Assembly: GCA_934122215.1 (NCBI GenBank)
Contig: CAKOWF010000012.1
Span: 1-28,049, forward strand
Length of the DNA stretch: 28,049 nt
Direction of reading: 5' to 3'
Source of the DNA: an uncultured Bacilli bacterium
GTDB taxonomy: Bacteria; Bacillota_I; Bacilli_A; RF39; UBA660
Positions 1 through 6,837 of this stretch are shown one piece after another. The notes beneath the pieces are model-generated. The model saw only the letters and a program-made list of their open reading frames with translations, was not told the origin of the DNA and made no database searches. Each line of letters starts with the position of its first letter. Position 1 is the stretch's first letter. The position numbers were made by a program, and so were the translations under genes.

Positions 1-73
1 ATTTTTATTACAAAAAGTACCATATTTTGACAAACTAACTATATATACTATTTCAACTAAAGAGGAGGAATAT

Positions 74-520
74 ATGTTAGAATATGAAATAACAGAGGAT
101 ACTTGTGCCTTAATAGCGATTAATGATTCATGTACAAAGATTGTTGAATTAGATAATGAAATAATATTAAATACTTCAACATTAAAAATATTAGATTATA
201 GTTGTAAATATTATGGAAGTTCATACAATGGAAGAAAAGAGGGAAGTATAAGCATATTAAAAAATATTTATAAGATTCCAATAATAGTTGAAGAAAGTAG
301 AAGTATAATATTTTTTCCAATAAGTTCTCCAAGATATCATAATTCAACATGGATTTCAGTTAGAAATATAAAATCATGTAGAAAAATAGAAAAAAATACT
401 GAAATTACATTTAAAAATGGAAAAAAAATGATATTTAAAATATCGTATTCATCACTACAAAATCAAATATTAAGAGCAAGTTATTTAGAAATGATATTTT
501 TAAGTAGAAAAAGTTTATAA
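74..520 (+). CDS. comK: ComK-family competence transcription factor, short form
   Basis: The 148-residue product resembles the DNA-binding master regulator of competence (ComK family) over nearly its full length. Seen: the order 'SCKYYGSSYNGRKEGS', then 'KIPIIVEES', 'IFFPISSPR', 'WISV', 'TEITFKNGKKM', and 'ISYSSLQNQILRASYL', matching in order the conserved blocks of Bacillus ComK (SCRFFGSSYAGRKAG, GWISH, EVTFSNGKTM, ISYNSFENQVYRTAWL). It is about 44 residues shorter than the 192-residue B. subtilis protein. It ends just after the last of these blocks, so the C-terminal tail that carries the MecA-binding FMLYPK segment is absent. The stop at 518-520 is followed at once by a terminator, so this is the native end, not a cut. 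The start is fixed by a strong AGAGGAGGA ribosome site at 60-68. A TTGACA lies at 27-32 but no well-spaced -10 was found. It sits directly upstream of recF, where an S4-domain gene stands in B. subtilis. Confidence 0.88.
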   Translation: MLEYEITEDTCALIAINDSCTKIVELDNEIILNTSTLKILDYSCKYYGSSYNGRKEGSISILKNIYKIPIIVEESRSIIFFPISSPRYHNSTWISVRNIKSCRKIEKNTEITFKNGKKMIFKISYSSLQNQILRASYLEMIFLSRKSL

Positions 521-545
521 AATAAGTTAAAAAACTTATTTTTTT
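520..545 (+). terminator. Intrinsic terminator of comK
   Basis: Perfect 9-bp inverted repeat AAATAAGTT (520-528) / AACTTATTT (533-541) with an AAAA loop, running into a T tract to 545. Its first base is the last base of the comK stop codon. Confidence 0.75.
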
Positions 546-556
546 ATGCTTTTTTA

Positions 557-565
557 TGATATAAT
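557..565 (+). promoter_or_regulatory. Extended -10 promoter of the recF operon
   Basis: TGATATAAT at 557-565: a perfect TATAAT with the TG of an extended -10 element, placed between the comK terminator and recF. No good -35 is seen at the expected distance, as is common for extended -10 promoters. The predicted start near 572 leaves a leader of about 70 nt. Confidence 0.6.
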
Positions 566-584
566 TATATATAGGTATAGGAGT

Positions 585-626
585 GCTTTTAAATATACAA
601 ACTTGCTAAAAACGTATTTAAATTGC
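585..626 (+). other. Imperfect hairpin in the recF leader
   Basis: TTTAAATATAC (588-598) can pair with GTATTTAAA (614-622) with one bulged base, and a flanking GC pair (585-586 / 625-626) closes beyond a small internal loop. The loop spans 599-613. There is no T tract after it, so it is not a terminator. It ends about 17 nt before the recF start and could affect translation or RNA stability; this is inference from an AT-rich stem. Confidence 0.3.
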
Positions 627-643
627 CAAAAAGAGGGTGAGTC

Positions 644-1732
644 ATGTTTATAAAGAGTATTTACTTAAATAAATTTAGAAATTATGATCAACTTAAAATA
701 GATTTTAAAAATGGAATTAACATTATAGTAGGTGAAAATGGTCAAGGAAAAACAAATTTATTAGAAAGTATATATGTCTTAGGTCTTACAAAATCACATA
801 GATCATTTATAGATAACAATTTAGTAAAAGAAGGAGAAAATAAATCTATAATTCAAGGAATAATAGAAAAAGAAAATATAAGTACTAAATATGAAATTGA
901 AATAGGAAATAGTAAAATATTAAAAATTGATAATGATAAGATAAAAAAAATAACTGATTATATATCAAATATTAATATCATAATATTTTATCCAGATGAT
1001 TTAGAAATAATAAAAGGTTCTCCTAATTTACGTAGAAGATACATAAATTTAGAAATTAGCCAACTATGTTCTAATTATATGACAATTTTAAATGATTATA
1101 ATAAGTTACTTAAAATGAGGAATGATTATTTAAAAAATAATTATATAGATAATAATTATTTAAATATAATTACTAATTACTTAATAGAAAAGGCAACACA
1201 AATAATTCTTATGAGAAAAAAGTTTATAGATAGACTAAATGAAATAATACCTAAAATATATGAAGATATTTCTGAATTAAGTAATTTTTCAATAAAATAT
1301 AAATGTTGTATCAAAATTGATGAATACAATGAAAAAAATATAGTGGAAAAATTGAAAAATATATCAGAAGAAATAAAAAATACTGAAATTAAGTATAAAA
1401 CGACATTATTTGGTCCTCATAAAGATGATATTGAATTTTATTTAAATAATTATAATTTGAAATTATATGGATCACAAGGACAACAAAGAATGGCTATATT
1501 ATCCTTAAAGTTAGCAGAAATAGAAATATTTAAAAAGTACAAAAATACTTTACCAATATTATTATTAGATGATGTGTTTAGTGAATTAGATGATAAGAAA
1601 AAAAATAATTTATTAAATTATATTAATGAAAATATTCAAACAATAATAACTACAACAGATATAAATAATATAAATAATGATATTGTAAAAAAATCAAATA
1701 TTATAGAAATATTTAATGGAAATATTAAATAG
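644..1732 (+). CDS. recF: DNA replication and repair protein RecF
   Basis: RecF is an SMC-like ATPase that works with RecO and RecR to load RecA at single-strand gaps. Seen in the 362 residues: the N-terminal 'NKFRNY' block, Walker A GENGQGKT at residues 30-37, the 'GPHKDDIEF' segment, the signature 'GSQGQQRM', and Walker B plus D-loop 'LLLDDVFSELD'. Length is normal for the family (about 360-375). The start at 644 follows GAGGGTGAG. gyrB begins 10 nt after the stop, so recF, gyrB and gyrA look like one transcript from the promoter at 557-565. The partner recR lies about 8 kb downstream. The central region between Walker A and the signature is rich in Asn, Lys and Ile, as expected in such an AT-rich genome. 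Confidence 0.97.
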   Translation: MFIKSIYLNKFRNYDQLKIDFKNGINIIVGENGQGKTNLLESIYVLGLTKSHRSFIDNNLVKEGENKSIIQGIIEKENISTKYEIEIGNSKILKIDNDKIKKITDYISNINIIIFYPDDLEIIKGSPNLRRRYINLEISQLCSNYMTILNDYNKLLKMRNDYLKNNYIDNNYLNIITNYLIEKATQIILMRKKFIDRLNEIIPKIYEDISELSNFSIKYKCCIKIDEYNEKNIVEKLKNISEEIKNTEIKYKTTLFGPHKDDIEFYLNNYNLKLYGSQGQQRMAILSLKLAEIEIFKKYKNTLPILLLDDVFSELDDKKKNNLLNYINENIQTIITTTDINNINNDIVKKSNIIEIFNGNIK

Positions 1733-1742
1733 AGGTGAAAAA

Positions 1743-3668
1743 ATGGAAGAAAATAAACAACATTATGATGCATCTGATATTCAAGTGTTAGAAGGATTAG
1801 AAGCAGTAAGAAAACGTCCAGGTATGTATATAGGTACAACGGATGTAAAAGGATTACATCACTTAGTATGGGAAATAGTTGATAACTCAATAGATGAAGC
1901 ATTAGCTGGATATTGTAATAACATAGAAATAGTCATAAATAAAGATAATTCTATTACTGTAAAAGACAATGGTAGAGGTATTCCTGTAGGAGTTCATCCA
2001 AAAACTGGAATTTCTACTGTTGAAACAGTATATACAGTATTACATGCTGGAGGAAAATTTGGCGGCGGAGGCTATAAAGTATCAGGTGGTTTACACGGAG
2101 TAGGTGCATCAGTAGTTAACGCATTATCAAAATGGGTAGTTGTCACAGTATACAAAGATGCAAAAATATATGAATGTAAATTTGAAAATGGTGGAAAAAC
2201 TGCTCAAAAATTGACAGTAATAGGTAGTTGTGAACCTGAAAGAACTGGAACAACTGTAACATTTAAACCTGATCCAGAAATTTTTGATACAGATATTTAT
2301 GATTATGAAACTTTAAAAGTAAGAACTCGAGAATTGGCTTTTTTAAATAAAGGATTAAAATTAACTTTAAGAGATGATAGAGACGATGAAGATACAATAG
2401 GAGAAGTATTCCATTATGAAGGTGGAATTAGCGAATATGTTAGATATTTAAATAAAAATAAGACTCCAATTCATGAACAAATAATTCATCTAGAAGGTGA
2501 AGAAGATGGTGTAATGTTTGAAGTAGCATTACAATATAATGATGGATATAGTGATAGTATTTATTCATTTGTTAATAATATCAATACTCATGATGGAGGA
2601 ACACATGAGGAAGGTGTAAGAAGAGCTTTAACACGTATAATTAATAGTTATGCTAGAAAAAGTAAATTATTAAAAGAAAAAGATGAATCTTTAACAGGAG
2701 ATGATGTTAAAGAAGGATTAACTATGATAGTATCATGTAAACATCCAAATCCACAATTTGAAGGTCAAACAAAAGGAAGATTAGGAAATTCTGAGGTCCG
2801 TAAATTAGCAGATAGTGTATTTAGTGAAGGATTTGAAAGATTTTTAATGGAGAATCCAGATACTGCTAAAATAATTGTAGAAAAGGCAACAGTTGCATCT
2901 CGTGCCAGAATGGCAGCAAAAAAGGCTCGTGAAGCAACTCGTAGAAAAACTGCTCTAGATGGATTCAATACTATAGGTAAATTAGCAGATTGCACTAGTA
3001 AAGATGCATCAATAAGTGAAATATTTTTAGTCGAAGGAGATTCGGCTGGAGGTTCAGCAAAAGATGCAAGAATACCTGCAACTCAAGCAATATTACCATT
3101 AAGAGGTAAAATATTAAATGTAGAAAAAGCAAGACTTGATAAAGCTTTATCAAATGAAGAAATTAGAACAATAATAACAGCATTTGGTACTGGAATAGGT
3201 GATGAATTTGATTTAAGTAAATTAAGATATCATAAAATAGTTATAATGACCGATGCTGATGTTGATGGTTCACATATTAGAATTTTATTATTAACTTTAT
3301 TCTATAGATTTTTTAGACCTATAGTAGAAGGTGGTTATGTGTATGCAGCTCAACCACCATTATATAAAGTAACAAATGGTAAAAATATTAAATATGTCCT
3401 TACAGATGAAGAATTAGACGAATATAGAAGTACATTAAGTCCAAATGCTAAACCAATAGTACAACGTTTCAAAGGTTTAGGAGAAATGGATGCAATAGAT
3501 TTACGTGAAACAACAATGCATATAAATAATCGTGTTTTAAAGAGAGTAACAGTAGAAGACGCAATAGCAGCAGATAAAATATTTACAGATTTAATGGGTG
3601 ATGATGTAAATCCTCGTAAATCATTTATAGAAGAATTTGCTAAATTTGCTGAAATGTTGGATGTATAG
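1743..3668 (+). CDS. gyrB: DNA gyrase subunit B
   Basis: ATPase and TOPRIM subunit of gyrase, which introduces negative supercoils using ATP. Seen: the N-terminal 'VLEGLEAVRKRPGMYIG', ATP-binding 'DNSIDEA' and 'GRGIPVG', 'GLHGVGASVVNALS', the TOPRIM 'EGDSAGGSAK', 'PLRGKILNV', metal-binding 'DADVDGSHI', and C-terminal 'QRFKGLGEM'. I take the ATG at 1743 (641 residues plus stop): it follows the AGAGGTGA ribosome site at 1731-1738 and gives the usual gyrase N terminus. An in-frame ATG at 1716 lies inside recF and adds only nine unlike residues. gyrA starts 9 nt after the TAG stop, indicating translational and transcriptional coupling of the two subunits. Confidence 0.98.
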   Translation: MEENKQHYDASDIQVLEGLEAVRKRPGMYIGTTDVKGLHHLVWEIVDNSIDEALAGYCNNIEIVINKDNSITVKDNGRGIPVGVHPKTGISTVETVYTVLHAGGKFGGGGYKVSGGLHGVGASVVNALSKWVVVTVYKDAKIYECKFENGGKTAQKLTVIGSCEPERTGTTVTFKPDPEIFDTDIYDYETLKVRTRELAFLNKGLKLTLRDDRDDEDTIGEVFHYEGGISEYVRYLNKNKTPIHEQIIHLEGEEDGVMFEVALQYNDGYSDSIYSFVNNINTHDGGTHEEGVRRALTRIINSYARKSKLLKEKDESLTGDDVKEGLTMIVSCKHPNPQFEGQTKGRLGNSEVRKLADSVFSEGFERFLMENPDTAKIIVEKATVASRARMAAKKAREATRRKTALDGFNTIGKLADCTSKDASISEIFLVEGDSAGGSAKDARIPATQAILPLRGKILNVEKARLDKALSNEEIRTIITAFGTGIGDEFDLSKLRYHKIVIMTDADVDGSHIRILLLTLFYRFFRPIVEGGYVYAAQPPLYKVTNGKNIKYVLTDEELDEYRSTLSPNAKPIVQRFKGLGEMDAIDLRETTMHINNRVLKRVTVEDAIAADKIFTDLMGDDVNPRKSFIEEFAKFAEMLDV

Positions 3669-3677
3669 GAGGAAAAT

Positions 3678-6116
3678 ATGGATAGAATAATAGAAAAAAA
3701 TATAGTACAAGAAGTAAAAGATTCCTTCTTAGAATATTCAATGAGTGTAATTGTTGCACGTGCTATTCCAGATTTAAGAGATGGTTTAAAACCAGTTCAT
3801 CGTAGAATTTTATATTCTATGTATGAATCAGGATATACAGCTGATAAACCACATCGTAAAAGTGCTAGAATAGTTGGAGATGTAATGGGAAAATACCATC
3901 CACATGGCGACTCAAGTATATATGAAGCAATGGTTCGTATGGCTCAACCATTTAGTTTTAGACATATGTTAGTAGATGGACATGGTAACTTTGGTAACAT
4001 GGATGGAGATGGAGCCGCTGCAATGCGTTATACAGAAGCTCGTCTTTCTAAGTTAGCCGTAGAAATGGTTAGAGATATTAATAAAGATACAGTAAATTTT
4101 AAACCAAATTTTGATGAAACAGAAAAAGAACCAGAAATTTTACCATCTAGATTTCCAAATATATTAGTAAATGGTTCAATGGGTATAGCGGTTGGTATGG
4201 CAACAAATATACCACCACATAATTTAGGTGAAGTAATAGATGGTTGTGTTGCTTACATAGATAATCCTAATATTGATACATTAGAGTTAATGCAATATAT
4301 AAAAGGACCAGATTTTCCAACAGGTGGTACAATTCTTGGAAATAGTGGAATAAAGAAAGCTTATGAAACTGGTAGAGGAACTATTACTATTCGTGGAAAA
4401 GTTGAAATTGAAGAAAATAATGGTAAAAGTAGAATTATCGTTACAGAATTACCATATCAAGTAAATAAAAAAGAATTTCAAGAAAGAATTGGCCAATTAG
4501 TTAGAGATAAAATATTAGATGGAATTAGTGATTTACATGAAGAATCAAATTTAGAAAACCCAGTACGTGTAGTTATTTATCTAAAAAAGGAAGCAAATGC
4601 TAATGTAGTATTAAATAATTTATATAAACATACTCAATTACAAACAACTTATGGAATTAATTTATTAATGATAGATCAAAAAACTCCTAAAATATTACCT
4701 TTAAAAGAAGTTATTTCTAAATATATTGACTATCAAAAAGAAATTATCATTAGAAGATCAAAATTTGATTTAAATAAGTGTGAAGCAAGAGTACATATAT
4801 TAGAAGGATTAAAAATAGCTTTAGATAATATAGATGAAGTAATTAAAATAATTAAATCATCAAAAACAGATGAAATAGCAAAAGAACAATTAACTTCAAA
4901 ATTTAATTTAGATATAGTTCAATGTGAAGCTATTTTAGAAATGAAATTAAGAAGATTAACTGGATTAGAAAAAGATAAAATAGAAAATGAATTAAAAGAA
5001 TTGTTAGCACGTATAGAAGAATTAAAAGCAATATTAGCTTCAGAACAAAAGGTATTAGATATTATTAAAGCAGAATTATTAGAAATTAAAGATAAATATA
5101 GCGATGAAAGAAGAACTAATATTGATATGACAGCTATTGAGTACATTGAAGATGAATCATTAATACCAGAAGAAAGTGTAATTATTACATTAACTAATAA
5201 AGGTTATATTAAAAGATTAGCTAGTGATACATACAAAGCTCAAAATAGGGGTGGAGTTGGTATTAAAGGAATGACAACTAATGAAGAAGATTTCGCACAA
5301 TATTTGTTAACAATGAGCACACATGATTATGTATTATTCTTTACTAATAAAGGAAAAACATATCGTATGAAAGGTTATGAAATACCATTATTTAGTAGAC
5401 AATCTAAAGGATTGCCAATTATTAATTTGATTCCAATAGAAAAAGATGAACATGTAACAGCAATGTTAAAAGTAGAAAATAATGAAAAAAATAATTATAT
5501 TATTTTCTGCACTAAGAATGGATTAATTAAAAGAACTAATATTAAAGAATTTGAAAACATTAGAACAAATGGTAAAATAGCAATTACTTTAAAAGAAGAT
5601 GATGAATTAATATCTGCTAAAAAAACAACAGGTGAAAATGAAATTTTAATTGCATCTTCAAATGGTAGAATGATTCGATTTGAAGAAAAAGAATTAAGAA
5701 TTATGGGAAGAACCGCTTCTGGTGTTAGAGGAATAAATACAGGTGATGGAATTTGTGTTGGATGTGAAATAGCTGAACCAGGACAACAAATATTAGTAGT
5801 AACTGAAAAAGGTTATGGTAAAAAAACTGCTCTTGAAGAATATAGAATGACGCATAGGGGAAGCAAAGGTGTTAAAGCTTTAAATATAACAGAAAAAAAT
5901 GGTAATATAGTTTCATTTAAAACAGTACACAGTGATGAAGATTTAATGATTATTACCAATAATGGTATAGTTATTAGATTACCTTTAGAACAGGTTTCTT
6001 CAACAGGACGTGTAGCTCAAGGAGTTAAATTAATTAATTTAAAAGAAGAACAAAAGGTTAGTACAATAGCTATTGTAGAAAAAGAAGAAACTTTACCAGC
6101 AGAAAATGAAGAATAA
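3678..6116 (+). CDS. gyrA: DNA gyrase subunit A
   Basis: DNA-cleaving subunit of gyrase. Seen in 812 residues: the N-terminal 'DGLKPVHRRILY', the quinolone-pocket segment 'HPHGDSSIYEAMVRMAQ' (residues 74-90), the catalytic tyrosine in 'AAMRYTEARLS' (Tyr118), a coiled-coil tower, and C-terminal beta-pinwheel repeats such as 'TNKGYIKR', 'TNKGKTYRMK', 'TKNGLIKR'. The GyrA-box-like 'QSKGLPIINL' and 'RGSKGVKAL' appear in the C-terminal domain, supporting gyrase over topoisomerase IV. Ser79 and Glu83 match E. coli positions 83 and 87 and are the usual drug-sensitive residues of Gram-positives. The start is preceded by AGGAGGAAAAT. The stop codon lies inside the terminator hairpin, immediately before the parS sites. 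Confidence 0.98.
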   Translation: MDRIIEKNIVQEVKDSFLEYSMSVIVARAIPDLRDGLKPVHRRILYSMYESGYTADKPHRKSARIVGDVMGKYHPHGDSSIYEAMVRMAQPFSFRHMLVDGHGNFGNMDGDGAAAMRYTEARLSKLAVEMVRDINKDTVNFKPNFDETEKEPEILPSRFPNILVNGSMGIAVGMATNIPPHNLGEVIDGCVAYIDNPNIDTLELMQYIKGPDFPTGGTILGNSGIKKAYETGRGTITIRGKVEIEENNGKSRIIVTELPYQVNKKEFQERIGQLVRDKILDGISDLHEESNLENPVRVVIYLKKEANANVVLNNLYKHTQLQTTYGINLLMIDQKTPKILPLKEVISKYIDYQKEIIIRRSKFDLNKCEARVHILEGLKIALDNIDEVIKIIKSSKTDEIAKEQLTSKFNLDIVQCEAILEMKLRRLTGLEKDKIENELKELLARIEELKAILASEQKVLDIIKAELLEIKDKYSDERRTNIDMTAIEYIEDESLIPEESVIITLTNKGYIKRLASDTYKAQNRGGVGIKGMTTNEEDFAQYLLTMSTHDYVLFFTNKGKTYRMKGYEIPLFSRQSKGLPIINLIPIEKDEHVTAMLKVENNEKNNYIIFCTKNGLIKRTNIKEFENIRTNGKIAITLKEDDELISAKKTTGENEILIASSNGRMIRFEEKELRIMGRTASGVRGINTGDGICVGCEIAEPGQQILVVTEKGYGKKTALEEYRMTHRGSKGVKALNITEKNGNIVSFKTVHSDEDLMIITNNGIVIRLPLEQVSSTGRVAQGVKLINLKEEQKVSTIAIVEKEETLPAENEE

Positions 6117-6131
6117 TTTCTTCATTTTTTT
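6103..6131 (+). terminator. Terminator of the recF-gyrB-gyrA operon
   Basis: AAAATGAAGAA (6103-6113) pairs with TTCTTCATTTT (6118-6128) around a TAAT loop that contains the gyrA stop codon, and the T run continues to 6131. It ends two bases before the first parS site. Confidence 0.65.
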
Positions 6132-6132
6132 A

Positions 6133-6148
6133 TGTTTCACGTGAAACA
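6133..6148. promoter_or_regulatory. parS centromere site 1
   Basis: Exact 16-bp palindrome TGTTTCACGTGAAACA, the consensus parS sequence bound by ParB (Spo0J). It lies at the centre of a longer perfect palindrome, 6124-6157. The cognate parA and parB genes are at 22029-23685 in this window. Confidence 0.97.
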
Positions 6149-6176
6149 TAAAAAAATATTTTAAAATAGTAAATAA

Positions 6177-6192
6177 TGTTTCACGTGAAACA
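6177..6192. promoter_or_regulatory. parS centromere site 2
   Basis: A second exact TGTTTCACGTGAAACA, 44 bp centre-to-centre from site 1, still within the gyrA-SRP RNA spacer. Two perfect copies of a 16-mer in 60 bp of AT-rich DNA cannot be chance; ParB is expected to load here and spread over origin-proximal DNA. Confidence 0.97.
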
Positions 6193-6225
6193 TTAAAAAT
6201 AAATTTAAATAAATAATAATATTAC

Positions 6226-6254
6226 TTGCACAATTAAAAAAAATATTATATCTT
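6226..6254 (+). promoter_or_regulatory. Possible promoter of the SRP RNA
   Basis: TTGCAC (6226-6231), 17 bp, TATCTT (6249-6254), just upstream of the folded SRP RNA. The match to consensus is only partial; the placement is the main support. Confidence 0.3.
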
Positions 6255-6256
6255 AT

Positions 6257-6340
6257 AAAAGACACAACATTTATATTTGAACCAGGTCAGGATTGGAAAA
6301 TAGCAGCCTTAAAAGTCAATGAATGTGTGTGTCTTTTTTT
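6257..6340 (+). ncRNA. ffs: Small signal recognition particle RNA (4.5S type)
   Basis: The RNA component of the signal recognition particle, which with Ffh targets nascent membrane proteins. The hallmark helix-8 core is plain: CCAGGTCAGG (6282-6291) and AGCAGCC (6302-6308) flank a GGAA tetraloop (6294-6297) closed by UU/AA. The ends pair: AAAAGACACA (6257-6266) with TGTGTCTTTT (6328-6337), and ACATT (6267-6271) with AATGT (6322-6326). This end stem with the run of T to 6340 serves as the terminator. At roughly 80 nt it has no room for the Alu domain found in the approximately 270-nt B. subtilis RNA. It sits just before tadA and dnaX; in B. subtilis the SRP RNA lies between tadA and dnaX. Confidence 0.9.
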
Positions 6341-6356
6341 ATAATTAGGTGATACT

Positions 6357-6785
6357 ATGAAAGAAAAATATATGATAGAAGCAATAAAACAAGCAAAAAA
6401 AGCATATAAAAAAGATGAAGTACCAATAGGTGCAATAATTGTAAAAAATAATAAAATAATATCAAAAGGATATAATAAAAAAGAAAAAAAGCATATAGTA
6501 ACTAATCATGCAGAAATAATTGCAATAGAAAAAGCAAATAAAAAATTAAAAACATGGCATTTAGATGAATGTGAATTATATACTACATTAGAACCTTGTA
6601 TGATGTGTAGTGGTGCAATAATACAATCAAGAATTAAAAAAGTTTATTGTTCAATAAAAAATGATAATAATGATTTAAATAAAATAATAAAAGAAAATAA
6701 GTTAAAAATTGATATAGAATACGGAATCTGTGAAAAAGAGTCATTAAGTTTAATACAAAGTTTTTTTAATAAAAAAAGAAAGTAA
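6357..6785 (+). CDS. tadA: tRNA-specific adenosine deaminase TadA
   Basis: Zinc deaminase that converts A34 to inosine in the anticodon of tRNA-Arg(ACG), letting one tRNA read three codons. Seen in 142 residues: the catalytic 'HAE' (His51, Glu53) and the zinc pair in 'PCMMC' (Cys81, Cys84), with 'EVPIGAIIV' near the N terminus. Length is close to the usual 150-165. The ATG follows TAGGTGAT. The gene stands alone between the SRP RNA terminator and its own terminator; it may be read through from the SRP RNA promoter, since no separate promoter is evident. Cytidine and guanine deaminases share the fold, but the neighbourhood with dnaX and the motif spacing favour TadA. Confidence 0.93.
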   Translation: MKEKYMIEAIKQAKKAYKKDEVPIGAIIVKNNKIISKGYNKKEKKHIVTNHAEIIAIEKANKKLKTWHLDECELYTTLEPCMMCSGAIIQSRIKKVYCSIKNDNNDLNKIIKENKLKIDIEYGICEKESLSLIQSFFNKKRK

Positions 6786-6799
6786 AACTACTTTCTTTT
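6774..6799 (+). terminator. Terminator of tadA
   Basis: Perfect 11-bp inverted repeat AAAAGAAAGTA (6774-6784) / TACTTTCTTTT (6789-6799) around AAAC. The left arm contains the end of tadA and most of its stop codon. Confidence 0.7.
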
Positions 6800-6808
6800 A
6801 AATTTAAA

Positions 6809-6817
6809 TGATATAAT
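6809..6817 (+). promoter_or_regulatory. Extended -10 promoter of the dnaX operon
   Basis: TGATATAAT at 6809-6817, identical to the element before recF and that before the pyrophosphatase gene. It starts ten bases after the tadA terminator and 29 bases before the dnaX start codon. No clear -35 element. Confidence 0.6.
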
Positions 6818-6837
6818 ATTAAAAGTGAGGTGATAAT

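Noticed and set aside
13..28. Possible ComK box upstream of comK (AAAA...TTTT)
   Set aside because: The A and T tracts are separated by 8 bases, not the 5 of the known AAAA-N5-TTTT box, and such runs are expected by chance in this composition.
1..73. Replication origin or DnaA boxes at the left edge
   Set aside because: No TTATCCACA-like boxes were seen in the 73 bases available; the origin is inferred to lie upstream but is not in the window.
6124..6157. Reading the 34-bp palindrome as an intrinsic terminator
   Set aside because: The T run is on the 5' arm and the A run on the 3' arm, so no U tract follows the stem; the gyrA terminator is the separate hairpin at 6103-6131.
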